Assembly: GCA_027257055.1 (NCBI GenBank)
Contig: JAPVLO010000073.1
Coordinates: forward strand, 6,128,501-6,192,500
Length of the DNA stretch: 64,000 nt
Direction of reading: 5' to 3'
DNA from: Cephalopachus bancanus
Lineage: Eukaryota > Chordata > Mammalia > Primates > Tarsiidae
Shown: one piece after another, positions 12,681-22,640 of the stretch
Layout: every line of letters begins with the position of its first letter
Position numbering within the stretch: the first letter of the stretch is position 1
Notes under the pieces: generated by a model
Seen by the model: only the letters and a program-made list of their open reading frames with translations
What the model was told of the DNA's origin: nothing
Database searches by the model: none
Position numbers and translations under genes: made by a program

Positions 12681-13739
12681 AGTGCCTATGACCTTATCTT
12701 CCCAAAAGTGGTGCATAAACTAGAGTATATATTGCTATATAATGGCTTATTCTATTAAAACCTACTTTAAACCAGATGATTGCCAAAGTTCCAACTGAAC
12801 CATGGACTCCTGACTCCCAAACTTTTAGAGGTCATTTTACTTTAGGTAAATCAATTTTACAGCTTTTTGTAGTGGTAGTTTCAATAGTATTATATCTCAT
12901 CTTTATTTTCACTGGTTTTCATGGAATTGTCTTTAATGATTTCTCCCACCATCATTCCTTTCTACCATCTTAGCTCTCAGACACATAACCTTTTTGCCAA
13001 TCTCATTAAAGCTTGTGCTCATTTTCTCAAGTTTTCTATCAATCGAAGTAATTGCTTCCTACACAAAACCCAGTCTCCTATTAACTGGCTCATTACCTTG
13101 AGTTAAAAGTTCAGAAACTTCTTCAAACTGAAATCACTGCAGTGTCCTGAAAAGAAACTACTTTTGAAGATGCTGACACACGTATAAGACAAAACATTTT
13201 TTGGATTTTATTCACTGATTTACAGAACTTACCCATTCCTTGTGAAGTTCCTATTGTACAAGTTTTCCTTCTTCACTCTAACAGTACATTTATTACTCTG
13301 CAAGTCATAATAGTGAACGAATACAGTGTAGGGGACAAAATTAGTTAATGTGTTGATCACAGCTTTGACTATGTTGATAGAACTAATGTAGTTCAGAAAA
13401 GAAATACTATTAAAGTGCCTTTAGTTCTCTCTCCAGCTTAAGACAATTAGGTGAATAAACGTTTCTACTCATTATTTCCGTGCTAACTAGTTTTATCTTT
13501 CTATTTCCTAGGCTTACCTCACTGATGTGGAACATCCTAAAAAGCTTTTGCTTCTTTAAATTAGTGAAAAAGACCAAGAGATATGAAGTTTAAAAAGAAA
13601 AAGCTTTTTTAATGCTGTAAAATAAATGAACTGAACACATTATACCTAATGAGTAATTTAAATTCTTCTTTGGTAGTTCAGGTAAACATCTTTTCAAATA
13701 GATTTCTTCAAGTGTCTTTATAAGTTCAGGACATGCATC
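12681..13739. other. No gene seen
   Basis: AT-rich sequence; nothing recognised. Confidence 0.55.
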
Positions 13740-14035
13740 ATCTCAAGAAGAATGACTCAAGATATGTTAGACTAATTTGGCCTGAAAGAGGTCTGAAAGT
13801 GTGCCCTTTTGTGCTCTGTGGGAAGTTAGCCACTATGTAAAAAGTCTAACTACTCTGGGTCTTTCATTCTGTGTGAGAAGTCCATCCTATCCATGTGGAG
13901 GAGTCATGTGGAGAACTGTGGCCACCGGCCCTGAACTTTGAAACAGACTACATCAACATGTCAGCGGGGTGAGTGAAGATGTCTTGGAAGTGGATCCTCC
14001 AAGAGTAGTTGAGCCTTCCAGTTTGATTCCTGATA
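13740..14035 (+). mobile_element. MaLR (MLT1-like) LTR fragment
   Basis: GAAGTTAGCCACTATGTAAA, AGTCTAACTACTCTGGGTC, TCATGTGGAGAACTGTGGCC and CATGTCAGCGGGGTGAGTGA follow the order of an MLT1-type LTR interior. No LTR ends identified. Confidence 0.45.
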
Positions 14036-15267
14036 AAATGTCAGCACTTTAAGCAAATACATTATTGATACTATTTTAAATCATTGTATTTTGGGATGAA
14101 TTAACTGACATTTTTCTTGGTTAAAATTAGATTTAAGTTGTGAGATAGCAAAATTTACCTGTGAGGTCCTCTTGCTTTATTATTTTTTCTTCCACTTACT
14201 CTAAGGGTTTATAATCCTTAAAGGTCACCTCATATGATGACTGTCTAATCAATTGTTATTTTAAGTTCAAAGTGTCTTTTCTAATGTTATTTATCTTTTA
14301 ACAAAGGAAGACAGGACTATCTTCAAGATCCTATCTTAAAAGAAGAGAGGTGGGGTAGGAGCATGTAATAAAATAGAAAAGAAAATGTGTAAAATCACTA
14401 TGTAGGAACCCAAAACAGCCAGTTGAAGGCATATTGCTTCAGGTTAGCTGGCTCTTTTTTTTTTTTGCTTGATTTCTCTTAGAAATGCCAAGTCAATTAT
14501 GGTAGGCTTTTTTCTAATTGAGAAAAGTTAATTACTAACTACTGTTTTATAAATCTTATATGCCAAATTATTATAAGCTAAAATCAATTTAGCATATAAT
14601 TATTTTTAAACAACTAACAAACAAAAGACTTTCCCTATCTTATGCTTTTTCTTAAAAAAATGTAACATGGACTACAGAGTAAAACAAACAAAAAATATAC
14701 TACATTTTTCTTCAACTAGTCTACCACTACTTCTCTTTAATTGGTTTCAATGGGAAATTTTCTTCAAAAGATATATTCTTCTAAAACTAGGAGGCACACA
14801 TTTTCATTCAACACAAAACTCTAACTAATATTCTTAGTCCCTACCACTATCAACTATGGGGAATTCTACCAGGTTAATAATGTAAAACTTTGTCCATCGT
14901 TTTCTATTTTAAAGTCACGGGCATTGGTAAGAGACCGATATTGAGGAATTATTTTATGCCTCTCTCTTTCATTTTTACTTATCTTCTCAGTTAACAGAGA
15001 GCTGAGCCCTGGCTATTTTCATGCTAAACTGATTGATTACTTGGTTGATTTAGGTAGCCAAATGATTACTAATCTTTATCAAATTTCTACTTACAATATT
15101 TTATAAATAGTAAACAAATAAGAATTTCACCGGTGTGCATTATCTTACTAGTAACTATACACTTTACAAACAATGTGATGTTTTGTTTTATTTTGTTTTG
15201 TTTGTTTGTTTGTTTTGTCACTGATGCTGCAATGCCTAACTGAATGTCTGGTATATACGTGCTGAGT
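14036..15267. other. No gene seen
   Basis: AT-rich; includes a T-run at about 14455 and a TTTTG/TTTG simple repeat at about 15181-15217. Confidence 0.6.
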
Positions 15268-16660
15268 ACATTATTTTTAATAGCTTTACTGAGGTATAAT
15301 AATATAGATTAAAATGCACATATTTAAAGACTATAGTCGATACATTTTGACATATGTACAGACTTGTAAAATTCTCACCAAAATCAAGGTAATAAACATA
15401 TTTAATATCCCCCAAATTTCCTCATGCACCCTTTGTAATCTTCTTGCACAACCACTGATCTTTGTAATTCCTTCTTGTATAACCACTGATCACTAGATTA
15501 CTCTGCACTTTTTATAATCTTATATAAGTAAAATCAAACAGTACGTATTTTTTCCTGTCTTGCTTCTTTCAGTCAGCAAAATTATTTTGAGATTCATTTG
15601 TGATGTGTGAAACAATAGTTTACTCTTTTTTTATTCTTTTTACTGACCAGTATTCTATTGTATGGCTATACTAAAGTTAATTTATCCATTCATCTGTTGA
15701 TGGCATTTGAGTCTTTCCCATATGGAGCTTTTGTAGATTAAGCTGCTGTGAATATTGGTGTATAAGTCTTTGTATAAACATGCTTTCATTTTCTTCAGAG
15801 TGGGATGCTGTATTATATGGTAGGTATATTGACTTTTTTTAAGACTGCCAACTATTTTCTAAAGTGGTTGTACTATTTAACACTTTCACCTGCATTATAT
15901 GAGTACTCCCCCTTCCTCTCTACTCTAGCCACTACTAGATGTAACCAGTTTTCTGAATTTTAGCCATTATGATAGGCATATAGTTGTATATTACTGTGCT
16001 TTTGCTTTTCTGTAGTGTTTAATGGTGTTGAACACTTTTTCATTCACCTTTTGCCGTCTGTGCATCATCTTCAGTGAAGTAAGTGTCTTCATGTCTTTTT
16101 TCTCACTTGGTATGAGAAGTGAGTTTTTGTTTTCTTATTCCGGATAAAAGTCCTATATGAGACATGTGATTTCAAATATTTTCTCCCAGTCAGGGGTTTA
16201 TCTTTTCACAACTTTGACAGTGTTTTCCAAAGAGCAGAAGTTTAATTTTGCTGAAGTCCAAGTCCAATTTTTTTCTTTTACGGATTGTATATTGTGTCAC
16301 GTATAAAAAATATTGTCTGACCCCAAGATCATAAAGATTTTCTTCTAGAAGTTTTATAGTTTTAAGTTTTATAATTAGGTCTGTGGTCCATTTTGAGTTA
16401 ATTTGTGTATATGACATGAGGCAAGAAATGAAGTGGGGTTTTCTTTTTTACATATGAATGTCCAGTTGTTCAAGCATTATTCATGGAAAAGAACTTTCTT
16501 TCTCCACTGAATGTTTTTTGCACCTTTGTGGGAAAATTAGTTATTTAGACATGTGTGGGTCTATTTCTGCACTTTCTCTTCTGTTCCATTAATTTACTCA
16601 TTTATCTTTATGCCAATAGCATAAAGATAAATTGATTAATTTTGGCTATATACTAAATCT
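15268..16660 (-). mobile_element. Old L1 3' half, antisense reading (L1M-type)
   Basis: The plus strand reads the L1 complement: AATAGCTTTACTGAGGTATA, ATTCATCTGTTGATGGCATT, AAGACTGCCAACTATTTTC, TTTGAGTTAATTTGTGTATA, CCAGTTGTTCAAGCATTATT. ORF2 is decayed. A perfect 14-bp hairpin replaces normal L1 sequence near its end at 16600-16632. Confidence 0.85.
16600..16632. repeat. Perfect hairpin, 14-bp arms and 5-base loop
   Basis: ATTTATCTTTATGC at 16600-16613, loop CAATA, then its exact complement at 16619-16632. The left arm is ordinary L1 sequence; the right arm is not what L1 has at that point. Confidence 0.95.
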
Positions 16661-19600
16661 CGAAATAGTAAGTCATTATCATCTGACAGTTGAGGAAACC
16701 TAAGGAACCCAGTAGATAACAGATCACCTCAAGTTAAGAGAAAGGTAATAAAAAATGATTCCAGGTTACCTTACTCTCATCCAAAATGTCTCATCACTAG
16801 ACATTTCTCTCAAAAATAAATTAATAAATAGAATCACTCTAGTTAGCTCAAATAGAAAAGGCATTTATTAATGGATGTTAGGTGGTCCCAAGTCTCCAGG
16901 AAAGGCCAGAGAGGCAACTTGGAGACAACCCAGCCCAGATCACTACCTAAATCAGACCCAGCAGCTACTCTGCGAAAGACCCACTGCCTCTGTAATTTGA
17001 CTTACAGAGCACATGTTGGACACTGGAAGGTAGAACCTTGATCACAGTGATCCTTAAAGACCCTCACTTCTACTGTCCCTCAACAGACCAAAAGAGTCCC
17101 TATAGATTCTGCTTATCATTTTGCTCTCTTTCAATAGACACTTCACTAAGAGAATACGATGTGAGCCTGCATTTAGAGTGTAAAATATTTCCCAAACATA
17201 AAAATGATGTTCAAAAGGAATCGAGTAGCCTCAGCATAGCAAGGTACATCTCACAAAGCTTTCTCAAAATTAGTGTGAGTCACAGAATTACTGTGGCTTA
17301 AGGACTGAAAGAGATCTTTCAAATTGCCAGTATTTTCCAAATTTTAGACCATGATTCATTAGAGGGTCATAACATCAATGTAGTGTGCTCTCTAGTTTGA
17401 GCAACTAAAATAGAATTGAAAATATCACCATAAATTACACTCAGTGAAGTTAATTATCATTTGGTGAAACTTTTGTCCTCATTATATATGTGTATATATT
17501 TATATATGTATATGTCTAAGTGTCCTGATCCTCAAAGTAAAATGCATTTCTACTTGAGTCATGGTTTAAGAAAAAAAAAAAGGAAAACACCAGTTAAGCC
17601 CAACTTCTTCATTTTACATTTGACAGAGGAAAAACAAGGCTCAGAGAAATCAAATACTTGGACTCTGGTGGTTCATGCAAGGATGAAATCAGAACACAGA
17701 AAATCTCAGCCCTGCACTTCATTATAGGTACTTAAATCTATCAACCAGAAGAATACTTCAATTTTTTATGTAAATATATTTCTATATTAGCTCTGCTATG
17801 ATTAAATATATTTTAATTATTAATATACCACAAGCATATTATGATTTTTATAGTTGTGTTTGGAATTAGGCATTACTTAATAGTTGTCCCTTGCTGTAGT
17901 TAATAGTAGTCTTAACACTATTCTGCATATTAACTCTGGAATGACAGTTCATCTGTGTGTTATTTTAAATATTTTTCATGTTGGCAGATTTATTAAGACT
18001 TGCAAGAAGACATTGGAAAGTAGTTAAAAACATACATTTTTAAAAAAATAATCCTTTTTTAAACAAATAGAAGAGTTTAAAGTTGTAATCTGCTATACTA
18101 GATAAAATTCATAACTAAAAATATTTCTTTTCTTGTTAGCTTTCTTCTATGTTTGTTTCTATCAAAACGTTGAATACATTTTCCAGAAAATGGTTACTAT
18201 GATTTGACACAAAACATGAAAAGCAAAAGGTTTTTTTTTAACAGTTTCTCTGTAATGCACTCAATTAATGCTACAGCTACTTTATAAAATTTTAATTAGT
18301 GTAACAAAGTATTTAAACTTTATGGATATTTTATATTTATGGGTAGGAAGATAAAAATAATAGGAAAATATTTTCAAAGTAATATAGATTTTTCTTTTTC
18401 AGTTCTCATTTTAACTGAATTTCTAAAAATTCTATTTCTAAATAGTCATGGACCAAAAATTTGTCTAGCTTGGACTACAGCTCTATCTTCAATAATAAGG
18501 TTAATGAAGTGTTTTTGTACTATTTATGTACACCATTGTTTTATAACATAAATTTAATATTTTGTAATGTTTATAAATATAAGTTTAATATTAATATTTC
18601 TACTACATTAAAACATAATTGTTTTTAGGATTTTTATTATAAAGACAAAGCAATGTAGATAATAGCAAATATCAGTGAATAATAAAAATAAATAATTAAT
18701 GCTTTAGATAATTCAAAGAACCTCAGTTTCTATTATGTAGTTTTCTCTCTTCCGGAATGCTCAGCAAAGGCAGACTGAAATGCACAACACTTTTACAAAG
18801 TACATCCATAACCTGTTGATTAATTAGTGTCACATCTCAGATTTTGATATTAACTTTAAAAGTTGACTTTTCATCACCAATTAATAGTTTCTGGATTCCA
18901 CTGAGAATAAAATATATATTATTATTGTAGTATGTTGACTCTTATGTTGTCTGTAGGATTTTGTTCACAAAGAATATAACTGTAAGCAGAGACACAAGGG
19001 ATTTTCTCACCAAAGACATTTTTTTTTTCCCTATACTGAGTGCTTCTTTGACACAGGAAGCTTACTATGACACACCAAATATGTATGATGGGGTAGGTGC
19101 AAAAGCTGGTCAGATAATACAAAGAAGGAAGATTAGAAATTTAGTTATCAGGGGTTTAGAACAGTCATTAGAAATGCCTCTTCTTCCCAGATTGGTTTGC
19201 CCTGCTTAATGAATAGTGTTTTATTCCAGGATCCACTTTCCCTATCAGACATTAAAATAATAATGAGAGAATTTTTAAAAAAACAAAACATTTATAGTAA
19301 ATAAAAATCTGTCACCACATGTGGTAAAGTTGCTGATATTTCCCAGGCATAGGATATGCTCATTGAATATGGCACCAAACCTACTTCCTTCAGTGATTCC
19401 CTTTTACCAGTAATTAGGACAGTTGTTTCTCTTAAGTGGAAAACTTGATTACAATTCCTCTGAAACTTTAACAGACAGAAAGCTTTTGCCAATATTACTA
19501 GTCACACTGGAGGAAAGTAGTTATAAACTCCCTTTTATGCTGTGGTCTGGCCAGTTGCAAGCTTCCTCCTAAGAAAACTTAGTATTAGTGTTTCTCAGGA

Positions 19601-20029
19601 CATGTTGACCTATGTCCCATTTTAATTCTTTAAAATTTAGAATAAAATTGGATTGTCCATTGATATTTCTTGAGTTGCTTCTCAAGAAACCAGGAAGTCA
19701 AAAAACAAATTTAAAATGTAGAATGCTTTGATTTGCTTGAAAAATCATCACCAGATGGTCGTTAAGTTCCTTTTATTTGTTCTTATATTAATATTTTAAG
19801 TTAAATTTTAGACCAACCAAAATAGCTAGTTAAGAAACAAACAAACAAACAAACAAGCAGGAAATTCCCAGATATTTCTTGCAAATAGAGATCTTTAAAA
19901 ATCTAATTAATGACTTTATAAAGTGTAATAACTATATTTGGTAATGGTGCATGAAATAAACATCCACATGTACTGCTGCAGGTGGCATAAACTGCTAATA
20001 TCTTTGAGAAAAGGTAGTTTGCATATATC
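16661..20029. other. No gene seen
   Basis: Mostly AT-rich unique-looking sequence. 16.78-17.11 kb has higher GC and may be an old unidentified repeat. A (CAAA)5 run lies at 19835-19857. Short open frames lack support. Confidence 0.55.
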
Positions 20030-20415
20030 AAAAACTTAACATGTTTGACCCTTTTAGTCAGAGATTTAACTTTTGGGCATTTAACCTAATGAAATGTATA
20101 ATTAAAGAAATGAACAGACATATGTGTACAAAGGTATTTGTCACAGCATTACTTGTAATACAGAAAAACTGGAGACAACATAAATATACAATAATTGGGG
20201 ACTGGCTAATGAAATGGTAGGCTATTCATACAATAGATTACCACATAGCCATCAAGAAATGTCCCACATTAAATTAGTATATATAAGCAAAGAAAAAAAT
20301 CTTAACAGTTATCTCAATGGTGGGTTTCCATGTAACTTATTTTACTTTTTTTTTTTACTACTTTCTGTATTTTCCAAATTTCCTTCAGTGAACATCTTCA
20401 CTTTAAAAATTCATT
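20030..20415 (+). mobile_element. Old L1 3' fragment (L1ME-type)
   Basis: AGACATATGTGTACAAAGG, GCATTACTTGTAATACAG, TGGAGACAACATAAATATAC and GGGGACTGGCTAATGAAAT are diverged forms of the L1 ORF2 3' segment, sense to the plus strand. Confidence 0.65.
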
Positions 20416-20809
20416 TCTGATAATATAGAAGAAAGTTATTTTTTTAAAAAAGTATAGATCGGCACAAATTAAATTTAATTGCACCTTTATTTGCCTTCTA
20501 TATATATTAAAATACAGAAAGAGGCAAAAGAGGTCATTTAAATTCTCAAATTTCTCAAATGAAATTCCTCCAAGTGAGACCACCATATTCTCAATTTATT
20601 AGGCACGTCTATGTAGTTTCTCTTTATAATTATACTTAGTTCTTTTGAAGTTTATTTTGATCTGTCTCTTCACTGTGCAAGTAGGAACACTCTCCTGTCT
20701 TCAAAGTTCACCAGTCTTCTCTCTTCACCTCTCCCCTCCCTCCTCCTGTGTTCTAGACATTGTGCATTTTCCTCTTCAAGGTTTTCATTATTCAGAAGAT
20801 AGCATATGA

Positions 20810-21368
20810 AACAGTTACACAATGCAAACTTTATTCATATTTACAAATCATTTATCTAAAAACCCTCATTGCAACAATTTCCATGCAATGTCATGTAACC
20901 AACAACTGCAATATGGAGGTAGTCCATAGTTTAACACAAAGCTTCAGGGGCTCTAAGACTACTGAATCTCTGACACTCCAGCAGCCCGGGTACCACTTCA
21001 GGAGCTCATACAGTCTACCTCTCTCTGGACAGCAGGATTCCCCATTTCTGGGACAGAAATCAACAATCACGTTCCCGTAAAAGCTTTCCAAGAGAAAGAA
21101 AAGAAATGGGGGAGGACGAACTTGTTGCCACACTCACTTAGGTACACTCCTCATAGACTAGGCCTCCAGATTTAAGGGCAGTAGTCACCTGAGCCTAAAA
21201 GCACTCAGAGTACTGATGCAAGTAAGATCAGGGCAGGCGGCTTATAACACGGTAGTCACTCTAAAAGTTCTTCAGGGCATCTACTGTGAGGTTTCCATCT
21301 TTTCTTCTCTGTCCTCCTGCATCTTCTATGGCTTTCCTTTGTCCTCTTCTTTCCCTATTTTCTGCGTC
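20810..21368 (-). ncRNA. Candidate terminal exon of a divergent antisense transcript
   Basis: On the minus strand a possible acceptor (CTGGGCACAG) precedes 21368, preceded in turn by a (CTG)9 run. From there an open frame runs about 30 codons, rich in Arg, Lys and Glu (DAENRERRGQRKAIEDAG), to a stop. About 400 bases of untranslated sequence end in an AATAAA signal (plus-strand TTTATT at 20830-20835). There is no A-tract after the signal and no target duplication, so it is not an obvious retrocopy. The GC content is higher than the surroundings. It runs away from the SAMTOR CpG island, as expected for a divergent lncRNA or small gene. I do not recognise the product. No convincing partner donor was found, so this remains a candidate. 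Confidence 0.35.
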
Positions 21369-21375
21369 CTGTGCC

Positions 21376-21402
21376 CAGCAGCAGCAGCAGCAGCAGCAGC
21401 AG
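21376..21402 (+). repeat. (CAG)9 trinucleotide repeat
   Basis: Nine perfect CAG units lie immediately upstream of the SAMTOR CpG island. They read as CTG on the minus strand, where they sit in front of the candidate acceptor of the divergent transcript. Likely polymorphic. Confidence 0.95.
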
Positions 21403-21697
21403 AAAGCAGCACTACAGGCATTATACCACTGTCAGTCAGTGAATTAAATCAGCATTTGGTGGGCAGACCACCCCTTGAGCCTATGAAAGCATGTGTGCTT
21501 GAGGCCCTGAAAGTGTGAAGTCATCTCAAAGAGCATGTAGCAAGGGAACCTATATGTGATGTGACAAGGTGTAGCGGGGGTTCAGGTGGAGGACCCTGGG
21601 CCGCGTCACACCCGATTATAAAGGATACGGGGTGTACACGCTGGAAGACGCGAGAAACCAGGGTGGTAAATAAAGCCCAAACTAAGCACTCTCTGAC

Positions 21698-21707
21698 GCG
21701 CAGGCGC
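21698..21707. promoter_or_regulatory. NRF1-like site, upstream copy
   Basis: The near-palindrome GCGCAGGCGC fits the NRF1 consensus core with one mismatch. It lies about 400 bases before the SAMTOR start codon inside the CpG island, 45 bases from a second copy. Confidence 0.5.
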
Positions 21708-21741
21708 GACGCCCACAGCTCTTCTCCCGAGGCCGCACCAC

Positions 21742-21753
21742 TGCGCCTGCGCA
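21742..21753. promoter_or_regulatory. NRF1-like site, downstream copy
   Basis: TGCGCCTGCGCA matches the YGCGCAYGCGCR consensus except for one position. The two NRF1-like sites are about 45 bases apart, which suggests a paired module. NRF1 usually controls ubiquitously expressed metabolic genes, which fits a nutrient sensor. Confidence 0.55.
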
Positions 21754-21897
21754 CAGAATCCGCGGCGGGTGGGGGAGCGGAGAGGAGCACTCCGGCCTGG
21801 CCCTCCCACCGCCTCAGCCCGCTCCGCCCGCAAGCCCCGCTTCCTCCAGCTGCTCGCCTTCCCAAACAACCGGGGGCGCCGCCGGCGCTCTCCGTCC

Positions 21898-21902
21898 ATT
21901 GG
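21898..21902 (-). promoter_or_regulatory. CCAAT box (inverted, ATTGG)
   Basis: ATTGG in the sequence GTCCATTGGCCC is a reverse-orientation CCAAT box of the NF-Y type, followed 42 bases later by a forward copy. Confidence 0.5.
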
Positions 21903-21943
21903 CCCTTGGTCTTTTCCGTTTCCGCCCAGCCCTCCGCAGTTCA

Positions 21944-21948
21944 CCAAT
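21944..21948 (+). promoter_or_regulatory. CCAAT box (forward)
   Basis: TTCACCAATCAGC matches the extended NF-Y site (RRCCAATSR). It is about 170 bases before the start codon, so a transcription start some 60-100 bases downstream would leave a short 5'UTR. Confidence 0.6.
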
Positions 21949-22084
21949 CAGCTTGGGCGTCTGGGTGAGGGGCCGCCTCCGAGGCTGTCGCTTCGGCTTC
22001 TCTGCCTCCTCCGGCTGCTGCCTCCGCTGCTGCCTCCTCCTTCCCCACCTCCTCCGTCAGGGGAGCGTCTGCGGGGGCCTGAGG

Positions 22085-22108
22085 GGCGGCGGCGGCGGCG
22101 GCGGCGGC
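22085..22108 (+). repeat. (GGC)8 tract in the 5'UTR
   Basis: Eight perfect GGC units end six bases before the SAMTOR start codon. If translated in the SAMTOR frame they would read as poly-Gly. The tract can form structured RNA directly upstream of the initiation site and is likely length-variable. Confidence 0.9.
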
Positions 22109-22114
22109 TGCGAT

Positions 22115-22274
22115 ATGGAGCCGGGGGCCGGCGGCCGAAGCGCTGTTCGCGGGCAGGGGGCCGGGCACCCCAACACTCCGCCACCCCAGGAGCAGGAGCG
22201 GAAGCTGGAGCAGGAGAAGCTCTCCGGGGTGGTGAAGAGCGTCCACCGGCGGCTCCGCAAGAAGTACCGGGAAG
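22115..22274 (+). CDS. SAMTOR: SAMTOR exon 1, coding part (residues 1-53)
   Basis: The start codon is at 22115 with G at -3 and G at +4, a strong initiation context. The reading begins MEPGAGGRS, is rich in Gly, Pro and Gln for about 28 residues, then becomes charged and helical ([20 protein letters not shown]). It ends in KKYRE plus one base at a GAAG|GTAAAC donor (GT at 22275). I recognise this as the amino end of SAMTOR/BMT2, the S-adenosylmethionine sensor that binds GATOR1-KICSTOR and restrains mTORC1 when SAM is low. The family is related to fungal Bmt2 rRNA methyltransferases. The frame stays open upstream to at least 21899 but has no in-frame ATG there, so 22115 is the best start. The proline/glycine-rich first 28 residues are the least conserved part of the family. 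Coding length is 160 nt, so the intron falls after codon position 1. Confidence 0.95.
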
Positions 22275-22640
22275 GTAAACAGCGAGCTGAGCGAGGGGGG
22301 AGGGGAGGCCCCATCACCCCCAACCTTGTCACCTCTTCCCTCCCCCAAAGAGGCCACCATTAAAACCGAAAGGATCTGCACGTCAGCCCAGCCGGTGCCG
22401 CTCTCCCCGGCGGGTTCCGAGCCCCCGTCGGCATCAGCCGCGGTCCGCCCGCCCCCTTTTCTTCGAGCGCCCTTCAGGAGAGTTCCAGGCCTCCAGAGGC
22501 ACAGAGTCCCCACCCCGTCCAAGCCCCTGTCCCCCGGCCGGGGTGCTGAGATCGTTGTCACCGCACACGCAAACACAGACACATTCACGGAGGCGGTGGG
22601 GGTCGCTCGCCGCGAGGGGCACAAGGTAAAACACGAAGGC

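Larger units (their letters stand above)
21560..22640 (+). promoter_or_regulatory. SAMTOR: CpG island promoter of SAMTOR
   Basis: This is the only long GC-rich, CpG-dense stretch in 64 kb. It has no obvious TATA box near the start codon. It holds two NRF1-like sites, two CCAAT boxes in opposite orientation, GC-rich Sp/KLF-type blocks and a pyrimidine-rich 5'UTR-like segment (about 21980-22050) before the (GGC)8 tract. The transcription start is not visible from sequence; I infer several dispersed starts between about 21950 and 22050. The architecture is that of a broadly expressed housekeeping promoter, and symmetrical enough to fire in both directions. Confidence 0.85.

Noticed and set aside
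21216..21518. 100-codon plus-strand frame with a poly-Ala run
   Set aside because: The Ala run is just the (CAG)9 repeat read in one frame; no recognisable protein, and the sequence has better exon-like signals on the minus strand.
21899..22114. Upstream amino extension of SAMTOR starting at 21899
   Set aside because: The first codon there is TTG, not ATG, and overlaps an inverted CCAAT box, so transcription probably starts downstream of it.
21941..22624. 227-codon minus-strand frame and several other long frames at 21.5-22.8 kb
   Set aside because: All overlap the CpG island, where stop codons are rare because of GC content. They are shadows of SAMTOR exon 1 and its flanks.
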